Shown: piece by piece, positions 13,252 through 20,080 of the stretch
Numbering within the stretch: the stretch's first letter is position 1
Layout of the letters: the number at the start of each line of letters is the position of its first letter
Origin: a virus
IMG/VR virus record: IMGVR_UViG_3300009183_000354
Span: 1 to 24,275 of that record
Length of the DNA stretch: 24,275 bases
Reading direction: 5' to 3' (one strand)
Notes under the pieces: model-generated
What the model was told of the DNA's origin: nothing
Seen by the model: only the letters and a program-made list of their open reading frames with translations
Databases searched by the model: none
Position numbers and translations under genes: made by a program

Positions 13252-13267
13252 GACAAAAAGGAGTATT

Positions 13268-13948
13268 ATGCATTATTACCAGCACAATATAGCTGATTAC
13301 AGAAAGGATACAACCCATTTATCACTGTTAGAACATGGGGTTTATCATCAGCTTATAGATCAGTATTACCTCTCAGAACAACCAATACCCCTAGAAGAAA
13401 CCAAACTATATCGCTTAATGAGCGCAAGGAGTGAAGATGAAAAGATTGCCATACAAAGTGTTCTTGAAGATTTTTTTATTAAAACTGAAGATGGATATAT
13501 TCATAAGCGGTGCGATATTGAAATTGAAGCTTATCAAACTAAATCTGAACGCGCGGTTGTTGCCGCGAAACTAAGGTGGGGCAAGGAAAGTAATGCGACC
13601 GCAATGCAACCGCATACCGAACGCATACCGACCGCTATGCAAACCATAAACCATAAACCAATAACCATAAACCATAAACCAATAACTAATAAACCAAAAA
13701 CCAAGTTATTAGAGTGTGATGAGTTTATACAATTTTGGAATACTTACCCTAAAAAAGTGGGTAGGGATAAAGCATTAGAATCTTGGAACAAGACAAGACC
13801 TAATATAGAAGAAGTGCTTAAAGCATTGGATTGGCAAATTAAAAGCGACCAATGGTTTAAAAATGGTGGGCAGTTTATACCAAATCCTACTACTTACCTA
13901 AATCAAGGTAGGTGGAAAGATGAACAGCCCGTTCCTATAACTTTCTAG
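13268..13948 (+). CDS. DUF1376 replication protein (helicase-loader/initiator type)
   Basis: A 226-residue protein. The start at 13268 is chosen (AAGGAG 5 bases upstream); a TTG further upstream lies inside the promoter. Residues 1-95 match DUF1376 (MHYYQHNIADYRKDTTHLSL; EHGVYHQLIDQYYLSE). A low-complexity linker with the doubled heptapeptide NHKPITI/NHKPITN follows at 128-141. Residues 150-226 match the C terminus of phage replication proteins (FIQFWNTYPKKVGRDKAL; FIPNPTTYLNQGRW). Probable origin-binding or helicase-recruiting protein, with the origin inside its own gene. Confidence 0.78.
   Translation: MHYYQHNIADYRKDTTHLSLLEHGVYHQLIDQYYLSEQPIPLEETKLYRLMSARSEDEKIAIQSVLEDFFIKTEDGYIHKRCDIEIEAYQTKSERAVVAAKLRWGKESNATAMQPHTERIPTAMQTINHKPITINHKPITNKPKTKLLECDEFIQFWNTYPKKVGRDKALESWNKTRPNIEEVLKALDWQIKSDQWFKNGGQFIPNPTTYLNQGRWKDEQPVPITF
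13611..13685 (+). repeat. Iteron-like direct repeats inside the replication gene (origin candidate)
   Basis: CGCATACCGA occurs at 13611-13620 and 13622-13631. A perfect 21-bp tandem repeat starting CCATAAACCATAAACC covers 13644-13664 and 13665-13685, and degenerate AACC repeats continue to about 13703. Strong A/C strand bias. Lambda-type phages place their origin iterons inside the initiator gene in this way (established for lambda O). Confidence 0.55.
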
Positions 13949-13956
13949 GAGGAAAG

Positions 13957-14313
13957 ATGATAAATGAAATCTTATGTTTATCAGCAATTATGTTTGGCGA
14001 GGCTCGCGGTGAGCCAGATATTGGAAAAGTTGCTGTCGCTTACACAGCAATTAACCGCAAAGCCGATCCAAATTATCCGAAAAATATTTGTTCGGTAATG
14101 AACCAACCTTATCAATATGAATTTTTAAAGAAAAAAGGAATGCCTAGTAAAAGAGATTTGGCTTACCTTATGCCTTTAGCTGAAGCAATATTGGAAGGTC
14201 GGATCGATGATCCAACAAAAGGCGCTAAATGGTTTCATACTAAATCTATAAAACCATATTGGGCGAAAAACAAAACAGTGAAGTTAGCATATAACAATCA
14301 CATTTTTTATTAA
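13957..14313 (+). CDS. SleB-type cell wall hydrolase (Hydrolase_2)
   Basis: A 118-residue protein with the SleB catalytic-domain pattern: FGEARGEPDIGKVAVAYTAI with catalytic Glu15, then NR, ICSVMNQPYQYEF, DPTKGAKWFHT and a terminal NNHIFY. These enzymes cut peptidoglycan glycan strands. There is no signal peptide or wall-binding domain. AGGAGG precedes the ATG. It is far from the holin/M15 pair at 19697-20541, so the phage has two muralytic enzymes; this one could act in lysis or elsewhere. Confidence 0.82.
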   Translation: MINEILCLSAIMFGEARGEPDIGKVAVAYTAINRKADPNYPKNICSVMNQPYQYEFLKKKGMPSKRDLAYLMPLAEAILEGRIDDPTKGAKWFHTKSIKPYWAKNKTVKLAYNNHIFY

Positions 14314-14328
14314 AAGAGAGGATAAGAT

Positions 14329-14520
14329 ATGACAGAACTTGTAAAGCAATTATGGGAAAAAGCAACAGAACTTACAGATGAGAGCAGAGCGTCCACAGAC
14401 CTTGTGTTAGTTCACAAGCTGCGCGATGCTTCTGTTCTTATGCTGTTAGCCGCAAAAGAAATTGAAGCGCAGGAAATTAAGTACGAAAAATTGCAAGAAG
14501 ATTTTGAATTGTTATCATAG
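14329..14520 (+). CDS. Small helical hypothetical protein
   Basis: A 63-residue helical protein (LVKQLWEKATELTDESRAST; MLLAAKEIEAQEIKYEKLQE), probably a coiled coil. Ribosome site AGAGGATAAG. No family recognised. Confidence 0.55.
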   Translation: MTELVKQLWEKATELTDESRASTDLVLVHKLRDASVLMLLAAKEIEAQEIKYEKLQEDFELLS

Positions 14521-14529
14521 GAGAAAATA

Positions 14530-14793
14530 ATGGGATTAGAACTTTCAGTAAGACAAGCAATGGGTGAGCTTAAAATTCCTGAGCATATGTTTCAACCTTC
14601 AGTAAAAATTGTTCATACTGAAAAAAAGAAAAACATTGTTCATAAATGTTATGCTCATATTATGAATAATGGTCGTGTGGGTATGAGTAAAAAAAACAAA
14701 TCAAAAGACAGTCAGCAAAATATTATATTAATTTTTGATGGGAACACTAAAGAACTTTTAGGGGCTGAAAAACTTGAACTTGAAACTGATTAA
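14530..14793 (+). CDS. Hypothetical protein, 87 residues
   Basis: Begins MGLELSVRQAMGELKIPEHM, has a Lys-rich middle (SKKNKSKDSQQ) and a possible beta hairpin (NIILIFDGNTKELLGAEKLE). Ribosome site AGGAG. It overlaps the following TTG-started membrane gene by 20 bases. No function can be given. Confidence 0.5.
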   Translation: MGLELSVRQAMGELKIPEHMFQPSVKIVHTEKKKNIVHKCYAHIMNNGRVGMSKKNKSKDSQQNIILIFDGNTKELLGAEKLELETD

Positions 14794-14899
14794 AAAAATA
14801 ATTGATATTTTAATTTGGACTTTAATAATTGGCGGTATAATTGGTTTAGCTATCGGAGTTCATACTATGATCGATTTAATTTTGATAAGGATGCTTTAA
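14774..14899 (+). CDS. Tiny single-pass membrane protein (TTG start)
   Basis: A 41-codon frame: NLKLIKKIIDILIWTLIIGG continuing IIGLAIGVHTMIDLILIRML. Lys-rich start then a long hydrophobic helix. AGGGG is 9 bases before the TTG; a second TTG at 14780 is an alternative. The stop overlaps the next start as TAATG. Fills what would otherwise be a gap. It follows SleB closely and could be lysis-related. Confidence 0.45.
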   Translation: MNLKLIKKIIDILIWTLIIGGIIGLAIGVHTMIDLILIRML

Positions 14900-14997
14900 T
14901 GTTAGAGTTATTAGTTGCATATAACCTGTATATCCATGACGCAAGCTGGTTATGGTGGTTTATATTTGCTTTTGTTTTTATTCTCTCAAGGGATTGA
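14899..14997 (+). CDS. Tiny membrane protein, 32 residues
   Basis: MLELLVAYNLYIHDASWLWW then FIFAFVFILSRD: a hydrophobic, Trp-rich helix. It overlaps the upstream stop as TAATG and the downstream start as TGATG, which suggests a coupled trio of small genes. No family is recognised. Confidence 0.45.
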   Translation: MLELLVAYNLYIHDASWLWWFIFAFVFILSRD

Positions 14998-15176
14998 TGG
15001 AAATTTTATTTAGATATTTAGTGTTTGATGATTTTGGTGAACCTATTCGTAGGTTTAGAACAAAACATGAGGCAGAGTGTTATGTGCAAAACAAACCTGA
15101 CCATGTAATAAAAGTTTTACCAAAGTTACCGAAAGAAAATGTTTTTGATTTAATACCGGAAGAACCACCATTTTAA
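14997..15176 (+). CDS. Small hypothetical protein, 59 residues
   Basis: MEILFRYLVFDDFGEPIRRF, then KHEAECYVQNKPDHVIKVLP and an acidic/proline end. The start at 14997 is chosen because it has AAGGGA and overlaps the previous stop. The pattern (modified-residue-like FDDFGEPIRRF-x(3)-EAECY) resembles small phage proteins found near replication genes. Function unknown. Confidence 0.55.
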   Translation: MEILFRYLVFDDFGEPIRRFRTKHEAECYVQNKPDHVIKVLPKLPKENVFDLIPEEPPF

Positions 15177-15187
15177 AAGGAAATTGA

Positions 15188-15616
15188 ATGTTAGAACAAG
15201 ATAAAAGAAATTTTATGAATATGATTAACTCGGTTATGAATATTTATGGTGAGCCAAATGTTGAATTAGACATGATGCGTATTTGGTTTGGTAAACTAAA
15301 GCAATTTGATTTTGCGGTGATATGTAAAGCTTTTGATACGCACACCAGCAAATCTACCTTTGCACCTACACCAGCAGACATTATTAGATTATGTCCTGTG
15401 CCTACTGAGTTTACAAAACTTGCGCCGCCAAAAATGCCAAAAGAAGAAAGCAAAGAATACTCAGAGAAAATGTTAGAGGCTATTGAAAAAGCGCCTAAAC
15501 CAACTACCGATCCGAAAGCATGGGCTAAACGCATAATTGCTAACCCTAAAAACTATCCTGATATCTCTCTACGCTTTGCAAAGGAAGCTATAGCAGCAAG
15601 AAATGTCAGAATTTAG
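15188..15616 (+). CDS. Helicase-loader-like replication protein
   Basis: A 142-residue protein. The N-terminal helical domain (FMNMINSVMNIYGEPNVELD; MRIWFGKLKQFDFAVICKAF; FAPTPADIIRLC) follows the layout of phage helicase-loader or loader-inhibitor proteins (lambda P/G39P type), which bring the replicative helicase to the origin. The C-terminal part is charged with DPKAWAKRIIANPKNYPD. It follows the DUF1376 protein within 1.3 kb. Assignment is by pattern and position. Confidence 0.55.
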   Translation: MLEQDKRNFMNMINSVMNIYGEPNVELDMMRIWFGKLKQFDFAVICKAFDTHTSKSTFAPTPADIIRLCPVPTEFTKLAPPKMPKEESKEYSEKMLEAIEKAPKPTTDPKAWAKRIIANPKNYPDISLRFAKEAIAARNVRI

Positions 15617-15857
15617 ATGGAAAAAGTATGGTGACTACGCAATAACATCAAATGGATATTCTATTTCCAAATATAAAATTGCTGATTCCGCAAAATATAT
15701 ATTATGGTATTTGCCTAATACGCAAATAAAAATATTTAATACATCACAAGAGGCTAAAGATTATGCAATGGATCATTACAAAACAAAACCTGCCTTTCCT
15801 AGTGGCGAAGCTAGAGGCTCTAGACTTCTCAAAAAAATGGAAAGTGGTTCTTACTGA
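15603..15857 (+). CDS. Small phage protein (WKKYGDYAITSNGY)
   Basis: An 84-residue protein; residues about 5-55 (WKKYGDYAITSNGYSISKYK; YILWYLPNTQIKIFNTSQEA) resemble short phage proteins of unknown role. It overlaps its upstream neighbour by 14 bases. Its last 31 codons overlap the NinB-like gene in another frame, so its C terminus is constrained by that gene. Confidence 0.6.
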   Translation: MSEFRWKKYGDYAITSNGYSISKYKIADSAKYILWYLPNTQIKIFNTSQEAKDYAMDHYKTKPAFPSGEARGSRLLKKMESGSY

Positions 15858-16116
15858 AAATAAAGATGTGAGAACAAACGAGCAAAATGATCGTTTATGG
15901 GCTATGTATAAAGCTATAGGCGATTACCTTGGTTATAGCCAAGACGAAATACATAAGATGATGAAATATAAATTTTTAAGGACAGAGCGTATTATCAATG
16001 ATGAAGTCTTTGAGGTTCTTAAAAGCACGACAAATTTGAGCATTGAACAAATGACCGATTATATGGAAAAAATTGAGGCTTGGGCGGTTACGGAAATAGG
16101 ATTTAGCTGGCAATGA
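15763..16116 (+). CDS. NinB-like recombination protein
   Basis: A 117-residue protein. VRTNEQNDRLWAMYKAIGDY and MMKYKFLRTERIINDEVFEV fit the NinB (lambda Orf) pattern, a recombination mediator that helps load annealing or RecA-type proteins on ssDNA coated by SSB. The start overlaps the previous gene by 95 bases, long for a phage; a later Met would shorten the conserved N terminus (MQWIITKQNLPFLVAKLEAL). Confidence 0.65.
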   Translation: MQWIITKQNLPFLVAKLEALDFSKKWKVVLTENKDVRTNEQNDRLWAMYKAIGDYLGYSQDEIHKMMKYKFLRTERIINDEVFEVLKSTTNLSIEQMTDYMEKIEAWAVTEIGFSWQ

Positions 16117-16391
16117 CTAAAGATGAAAAGAAACACTATGAAAAATTATCTCAGCTTGGTTGTATTGTTTGTCGTAATCTTGGGTTTGGTTATTCAGCTC
16201 CACATATTCATCACATACGGCATGGGGTTGGATTGGCTATGCGTAGCCATTGGAGTTTGGCTATCCCTTTATGTCCTATGCATCATCAAAATGGCGGTCA
16301 TGGCGTGGCGCTTCATGCGGGACAAAAAACATTTGAAGAAAAGTATGGGACGGAATCTCAACTTTTACAACAAACATTAGAGCTTTTGTAG
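16113..16391 (+). CDS. Ref-like HNH nuclease
   Basis: A 92-residue protein. LGCIVCRNLGFG supplies a Cys pair; PHIHHIRHG, HWSLAIPLCPMHHQ and ALHAGQKTFEEKYGTE follow the Ref family (RecA-dependent nuclease) pattern with its HNH-like zinc site. Start and previous stop overlap as ATGA. Together with NinB it forms a recombination-helper pair. Another frame here, 16123-16380, is hydrophobic and is treated as a shadow. Confidence 0.7.
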   Translation: MTKDEKKHYEKLSQLGCIVCRNLGFGYSAPHIHHIRHGVGLAMRSHWSLAIPLCPMHHQNGGHGVALHAGQKTFEEKYGTESQLLQQTLELL

Positions 16392-16416
16392 TAGAATAAT
16401 TTTTTAAGGAGTTATT

Positions 16417-16821
16417 ATGAAAAAAGTATTTTCAATAAAAGAAGCTGACATGGTTTCGCCTAGCGTTACTATTGGGGAATTTTTCTTAAAATTATTACAC
16501 GCAGCTACAAATGGTCATATTTTACATTTACAATCTAAATCTTATTCAGAACATAAAGCTTTGCAAAAGTATTATGAAAGCCTTCCTGATTTAGTCGATA
16601 ACATTATTGAACAATGGCAAGGTGCTTATCAGACAATTGTTGAATATCCAAACAATTACAATCCGCCTTTATCTGACGCGCTGACTGAAGTTTATCAAAT
16701 TAGAGATTTTCTTGCTAAAAACAGAGCTGTTGTTGGTGATTACAGTTCAATTCAAAACCAAGTAGATGAATTAATGAGTTTGTTAGATTCAACAGTGTAT
16801 AAATTAACATTTTTAAAATAG
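16417..16821 (+). CDS. Dps/ferritin-like phage protein (DUF5856-like)
   Basis: A 134-residue helical protein. HILHLQSKSYSEHKALQKYY then SLPDLVDNIIEQWQG gives His34, His46, Asp61 and Glu65. Their spacing (12, 15, 4) equals that of the ferroxidase ligands of Dps proteins (E. coli His51, His63, Asp78, Glu82, established). The fifth ligand (Asp67 in E. coli) would fall on Gln50. The family is, to my memory, DUF5856. A ferritin-like fold is likely; iron oxidation is unproven. It sits next to the DNA-modification genes. Confidence 0.6.
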   Translation: MKKVFSIKEADMVSPSVTIGEFFLKLLHAATNGHILHLQSKSYSEHKALQKYYESLPDLVDNIIEQWQGAYQTIVEYPNNYNPPLSDALTEVYQIRDFLAKNRAVVGDYSSIQNQVDELMSLLDSTVYKLTFLK

Positions 16822-16828
16822 GATAAAT

Positions 16829-17434
16829 ATGAAGATAGAATATAAAAAGATAATAGATTTAATTCCGTATGAAAAAAACAGTCGCATTCATACAGATGCT
16901 CAATTAGATCAAATAGCCGCCTCTATCAAAGAATTTGGTTTTAGAAACCCTGTTATCGTTGATGGCGATAATATTCTTGCAGGTCATGGCAGAGTTGAGG
17001 CAGCAAAAAAACTAAACATTAAAGAAGTGCCAACGATTAGCGCTTCAGATTTAAGCGATGACCAAAAGAAAGCATTCATTATTGCAGACAATAAGATTGC
17101 TCTTAATGGTGAGTGGGACGAATCACTACTTATTCAAGAGATAGAAGATTTAAAGTTAGCTGATTTTGATATTAGCGTTTTAGCTTTTGATCCTTCTGAG
17201 CTTCAAGTTAAAGATATTGATTATTCTATTTTAGATCAGCACGACCTTGGCTCTCAGTTAGATGATTTAGCAAAAGGCGTAAGAAAAGCAATTCAAATTG
17301 AATTTGAGCCTGAACATTACGAGCGTGCGCAGTTAGCTGTTAAATTTTGGCGAGATCAAGATGCTTATGTTGGTTATATGATGCTGGAATATTTTGAAAG
17401 AGAAATGAAAGCGGTTAAAGATCAAGGCTTATGA
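16829..17434 (+). CDS. ParB/Srx-fold nuclease-domain protein
   Basis: A 201-residue protein. Residues 1-100 match the ParB N-terminal domain of phages: LIPYEKNSRIHTDAQLDQIA, FGFRNPVIVDGDNILAGHGR, VEAAKKL, IADNKIALNGEWDE. In many phages this domain is fused to an N4/N6 DNA methyltransferase; here only about 100 further residues follow and they show no methyltransferase motif. It is ATGA-coupled to the TET-associated glycosyltransferase, so it probably belongs to the same DNA-modification module. Confidence 0.8.
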   Translation: MKIEYKKIIDLIPYEKNSRIHTDAQLDQIAASIKEFGFRNPVIVDGDNILAGHGRVEAAKKLNIKEVPTISASDLSDDQKKAFIIADNKIALNGEWDESLLIQEIEDLKLADFDISVLAFDPSELQVKDIDYSILDQHDLGSQLDDLAKGVRKAIQIEFEPEHYERAQLAVKFWRDQDAYVGYMMLEYFEREMKAVKDQGL

Positions 17435-18162
17435 TTTGTTATATACCTACAAAATCAAGACAAAATACTAAAACATATAAATTATTCGAAGAAGCAGGGA
17501 TAGAGTTTATACACTTTATCGAGCCTCAAGAGTTTGATGTTTATGATGTTCCTAACAAAGTAAACATTGAGCAGAACGACAAAGGAATCGTATATGTTCG
17601 AAATTTTATGCTGGACTACGCAAGACAACACAATCATGATTGGATTATCATTTGTGATGATGATGTCACAGGATTCGGAATCTTCAATGGCAAAACTGTC
17701 AATCTTGGTGCAAAAATTTGGTTCGAGATTTTTGAAAAAGCTTCAAAACTTCCATTTGAATTAGTCGGTATCAATTACACGCAACACGCATGGCATGAAA
17801 AAACTTCCTACTCTATAAATAGAAAATACGCTGAAGTATGCGTTCTCATTAATACTAAAACTATTACTTGGAAATATAGAGAGCAATTTAAGTTTAAAGA
17901 GGATAGAGATTTTGCCTTACAAACTATTAAGCGAGGTAGTGGCATATTAAGATTTAATCATTACTGGTTTGCCTGCCCAAATGTTGGAACTAACCCTGGC
18001 GGACTGCATGAAGATTACAAATCTAAACGAGATGAAGAAGCCGCTATAAAAATGGTTAAAGAATGGCACCCATTCCTCACACTTCAAAACAAAAATGGTC
18101 GTATAGATATTAAGTCTGATATAAAAGGATTCGCAGCTCATTATAAAAAGGTTATCAAATGA
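17431..18162 (+). CDS. TET-associated glycosyltransferase (TAGT-like)
   Basis: A 243-residue protein. CYIPTKSRQNTKTYKLFEEA at the N terminus, VEP-like FIEPQEF, GIVYVRNFMLDYARQHNHDW (about 52-71) and ICDDDVTGF with Asp76-78 are the pattern of glycosyltransferases that accompany TET/JBP dioxygenases in phages and add sugars to hydroxymethyl bases. Both flanking genes overlap by ATGA, and the downstream one is the dioxygenase, which strengthens the assignment. Substrate base and sugar cannot be read from sequence. Confidence 0.75.
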   Translation: MICYIPTKSRQNTKTYKLFEEAGIEFIHFIEPQEFDVYDVPNKVNIEQNDKGIVYVRNFMLDYARQHNHDWIIICDDDVTGFGIFNGKTVNLGAKIWFEIFEKASKLPFELVGINYTQHAWHEKTSYSINRKYAEVCVLINTKTITWKYREQFKFKEDRDFALQTIKRGSGILRFNHYWFACPNVGTNPGGLHEDYKSKRDEEAAIKMVKEWHPFLTLQNKNGRIDIKSDIKGFAAHYKKVIK

Positions 18163-18956
18163 AGCGTGTCGATTTAGATTTACAGGAACATAATATAAAG
18201 ATTGGCGATACATGCGGCGATTTAAAACCAAATGTTACTGAGGATAGCATTTTCTACGCTGATGGTGAGCCGATTGGATTTTACCTAAAGGAAGTGCCTA
18301 CAAAATTAAAACAATTCGCTGAAATCGCTAATGCAGAGCTTTTATCTGATAGAGTTCCTAAAGAGATAATGAGCCGTGGTCCTAACAGTGAGTTCTATAA
18401 AAAATTGCTTGAAGAAAAAGGCATGAAACATGTAGATCAGTTTAGTACTATTTTAGGAAGCTGCGCACCAAGACCACATATGCGTATGCCATATCCTAGA
18501 ATTTCAAGAGTTCATGAAGTAGAATCTGCTCAAACATTTATTAAAGCTATGTTGCTTGCTTGTCATGAAGCTGAGGAACTTATTAAGGAGTTAGTGCCAA
18601 ATGTATATGAAAAACAGCTTAAAGCAATCGAAGAAAATGTCCCCCCTCGTTTCAGATTTGGTAGATTGTTTACTTCTAGCATCTCTAATTTCAACATCGC
18701 TGCTAATTATCATATTGATGGTGCGAACCTTAAAGATTGCGTTAATGTAATTATTGCAAAAAGAAGTAATGCTAAAGGTGGTAACACTACTGTGCCTGAT
18801 TATGGCGCAACTGTTGATAGCTCGGATAATTCTATGTTAGTTTATCCTGCTTGGCGAAATGTTCACGGAGTGACGCCGATTATACCACTTAAAGAAGGCG
18901 GTTATAGGAACACTTTAGTATTTTATCCATTAAAAGCGTTTAAAAATTACTGGTAA
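18159..18956 (+). CDS. TET/JBP family Fe(II)/2-oxoglutarate DNA dioxygenase
   Basis: A 265-residue protein with the double-stranded beta-helix ligands: His185-x-Asp187 in NFNIAANYHIDGANLKDCVN, His236 in AWRNVHGVTP, and Arg250 in GYRNTLVFYPL, which would bind 2-oxoglutarate. RFRFGRLFTSSISNFN precedes the first motif. This ordering is that of phage TET/JBP enzymes, which oxidise 5-methylcytosine or thymine in DNA (family knowledge). It shares ATGA with the glycosyltransferase, whose sugar would be placed on the new hydroxyl. A prolyl-hydroxylase-like role is the main alternative. Confidence 0.75.
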   Translation: MKRVDLDLQEHNIKIGDTCGDLKPNVTEDSIFYADGEPIGFYLKEVPTKLKQFAEIANAELLSDRVPKEIMSRGPNSEFYKKLLEEKGMKHVDQFSTILGSCAPRPHMRMPYPRISRVHEVESAQTFIKAMLLACHEAEELIKELVPNVYEKQLKAIEENVPPRFRFGRLFTSSISNFNIAANYHIDGANLKDCVNVIIAKRSNAKGGNTTVPDYGATVDSSDNSMLVYPAWRNVHGVTPIIPLKEGGYRNTLVFYPLKAFKNYW

Positions 18957-18957
18957 A

Positions 18958-19398
18958 ATGCCTACTGTTCCTACGAACACCAAATGCAGGGAGTTAGGTT
19001 GCCCAAATCAGAAAACCTACCGCTCAACATTTTGCGCTGAACATGGTGGCGGAATGACCGAAAAGGGTAAGGAAAATAGCAAACTTTACTCCACTGCATA
19101 TTGGAAAAAGCAAAGAATCTCTCAATTAAGCAAGAATCCGCTATGTGCGTCTTGTTTGCTTGAAGGTAAAGTTGTTTCAGCTCAGCATATTGACCATGTG
19201 TTTCCACATAGGCAAGATGGCGTTAAATTTAAAAATAATATATTTCAAAGTTTATGTGGTCCATGTCACACCAATAAAACATTAGAAGAAAATATAGGTG
19301 TGTATTTTCATTACACAAGTAATGGAATAATTAAATATACGGATGCTGATTATGGCTACAAAATTGCTAACCAAACAGAACTTACGCAAAATATATAA
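18958..19398 (+). CDS. HNH endonuclease
   Basis: A 146-residue protein. CRELGCPNQKTYRSTFCAEHG at the N terminus is a zinc-knuckle-like Cys/His group; PLCASCLLEGKVVSAQHIDH, VFPHRQDG, and NIFQSLCGPCHTNKT form the HNH fold with two CxxC pairs. HNH proteins near terminase genes help cut at cos in HK97-like phages (established). It is 1 base after the dioxygenase gene and about 2.1 kb before the small terminase. Confidence 0.85.
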   Translation: MPTVPTNTKCRELGCPNQKTYRSTFCAEHGGGMTEKGKENSKLYSTAYWKKQRISQLSKNPLCASCLLEGKVVSAQHIDHVFPHRQDGVKFKNNIFQSLCGPCHTNKTLEENIGVYFHYTSNGIIKYTDADYGYKIANQTELTQNI

Positions 19399-19696
19399 AG
19401 CGTTTCAATCTTTACCACCTTTTAATCAATATAGAATGCCTGCTGCGCACAAGGTAACATTTCAAGTAGTTAATGATGGTGAAGCATTTGGTTGGTTTAT
19501 AAATGATCCAGCAGTTATTAAAATAGATAAAAGCTGCGAAACATGGGATCAAATATCACAGACTATGTTACATGAGATGATTCACTGTATGCTTTGGTAT
19601 AATAAACACAAAGATTTTGATCAGCACGGAAAAAAATTTGAAAAGTATGCAAAAATAGTGTGCGACATGTATAATTTTGATATAGAGGAATTTTAA
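19352..19696 (+). CDS. SprT-like zinc metallopeptidase-fold protein
   Basis: A 114-residue protein. HEMIH at 74-78 followed by His92 (QHGKKFEKYAK) fits the HExxH...H zinc site of SprT-like proteins. The Met at 19352 is chosen; an earlier ATG at 19343 adds three residues and is not excluded. It overlaps the HNH gene by 47 bases. SprT-like phage proteins may process proteins crosslinked to DNA or act in packaging; function is inferred. Confidence 0.7.
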   Translation: MATKLLTKQNLRKIYKAFQSLPPFNQYRMPAAHKVTFQVVNDGEAFGWFINDPAVIKIDKSCETWDQISQTMLHEMIHCMLWYNKHKDFDQHGKKFEKYAKIVCDMYNFDIEEF

Positions 19697-20080
19697 ATGG
19701 GAAGTTTAATAAGTTTGATATTGCCAGCTTTAGTTCCAGCATTTACTGATGGAGTTAGAGGTATATTTGCTAAATTTACAGGTGGCGCAGGTGGAACACC
19801 ACAAAATATGCAAGAGCGCATACAATTAATCGAAGCAGAAACAGAAAAGCTTAAAGCTTTAGCGGCATTAGATATGCCTAATGGTGAACCAAGTAAATGG
19901 ATTGTTAATCTAAGAGCAGCTTATAGATACTTTATCGTTACTTTCATCTTACTTGCAACTATCTTCGTAGTATATTCACCAAATGTTCCTGCTGCTGTTG
20001 TTGGTGTATTTTTAGACATGACTGGCGCTTGCATGAGTTTTATTATAGGTGAGCGTATGTATTTAGGATTAAAAAAGTGA
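19697..20080 (+). CDS. Putative holin (GTA-holin-like)
   Basis: A 127-residue protein: short amphipathic start, a glycine-rich loop, charged helix (MQERIQLIEAETEKLKALAA), then two hydrophobic segments, about 79-93 (FIVTFILLATIFVVY) and about 98-116 (PAAVVGVFLDMTGACMSFII). This recalls the three-segment holins of gene-transfer agents and related phages. The last base pair of its stop overlaps the GTG start of the M15 endolysin, the usual holin-endolysin order. Confidence 0.72.
   Translation: MGSLISLILPALVPAFTDGVRGIFAKFTGGAGGTPQNMQERIQLIEAETEKLKALAALDMPNGEPSKWIVNLRAAYRYFIVTFILLATIFVVYSPNVPAAVVGVFLDMTGACMSFIIGERMYLGLKK

Noticed and set aside
13223-13267. Upstream TTG start for the DUF1376 gene
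   Set aside because: It coincides with the -35 of promoter C and lacks a ribosome site; the ATG at 13268 has AAGGAG.
16123-16380. 85-codon hydrophobic frame inside the Ref-like gene
   Set aside because: The other frame carries a clear zinc/HNH pattern; this one is its shadow.
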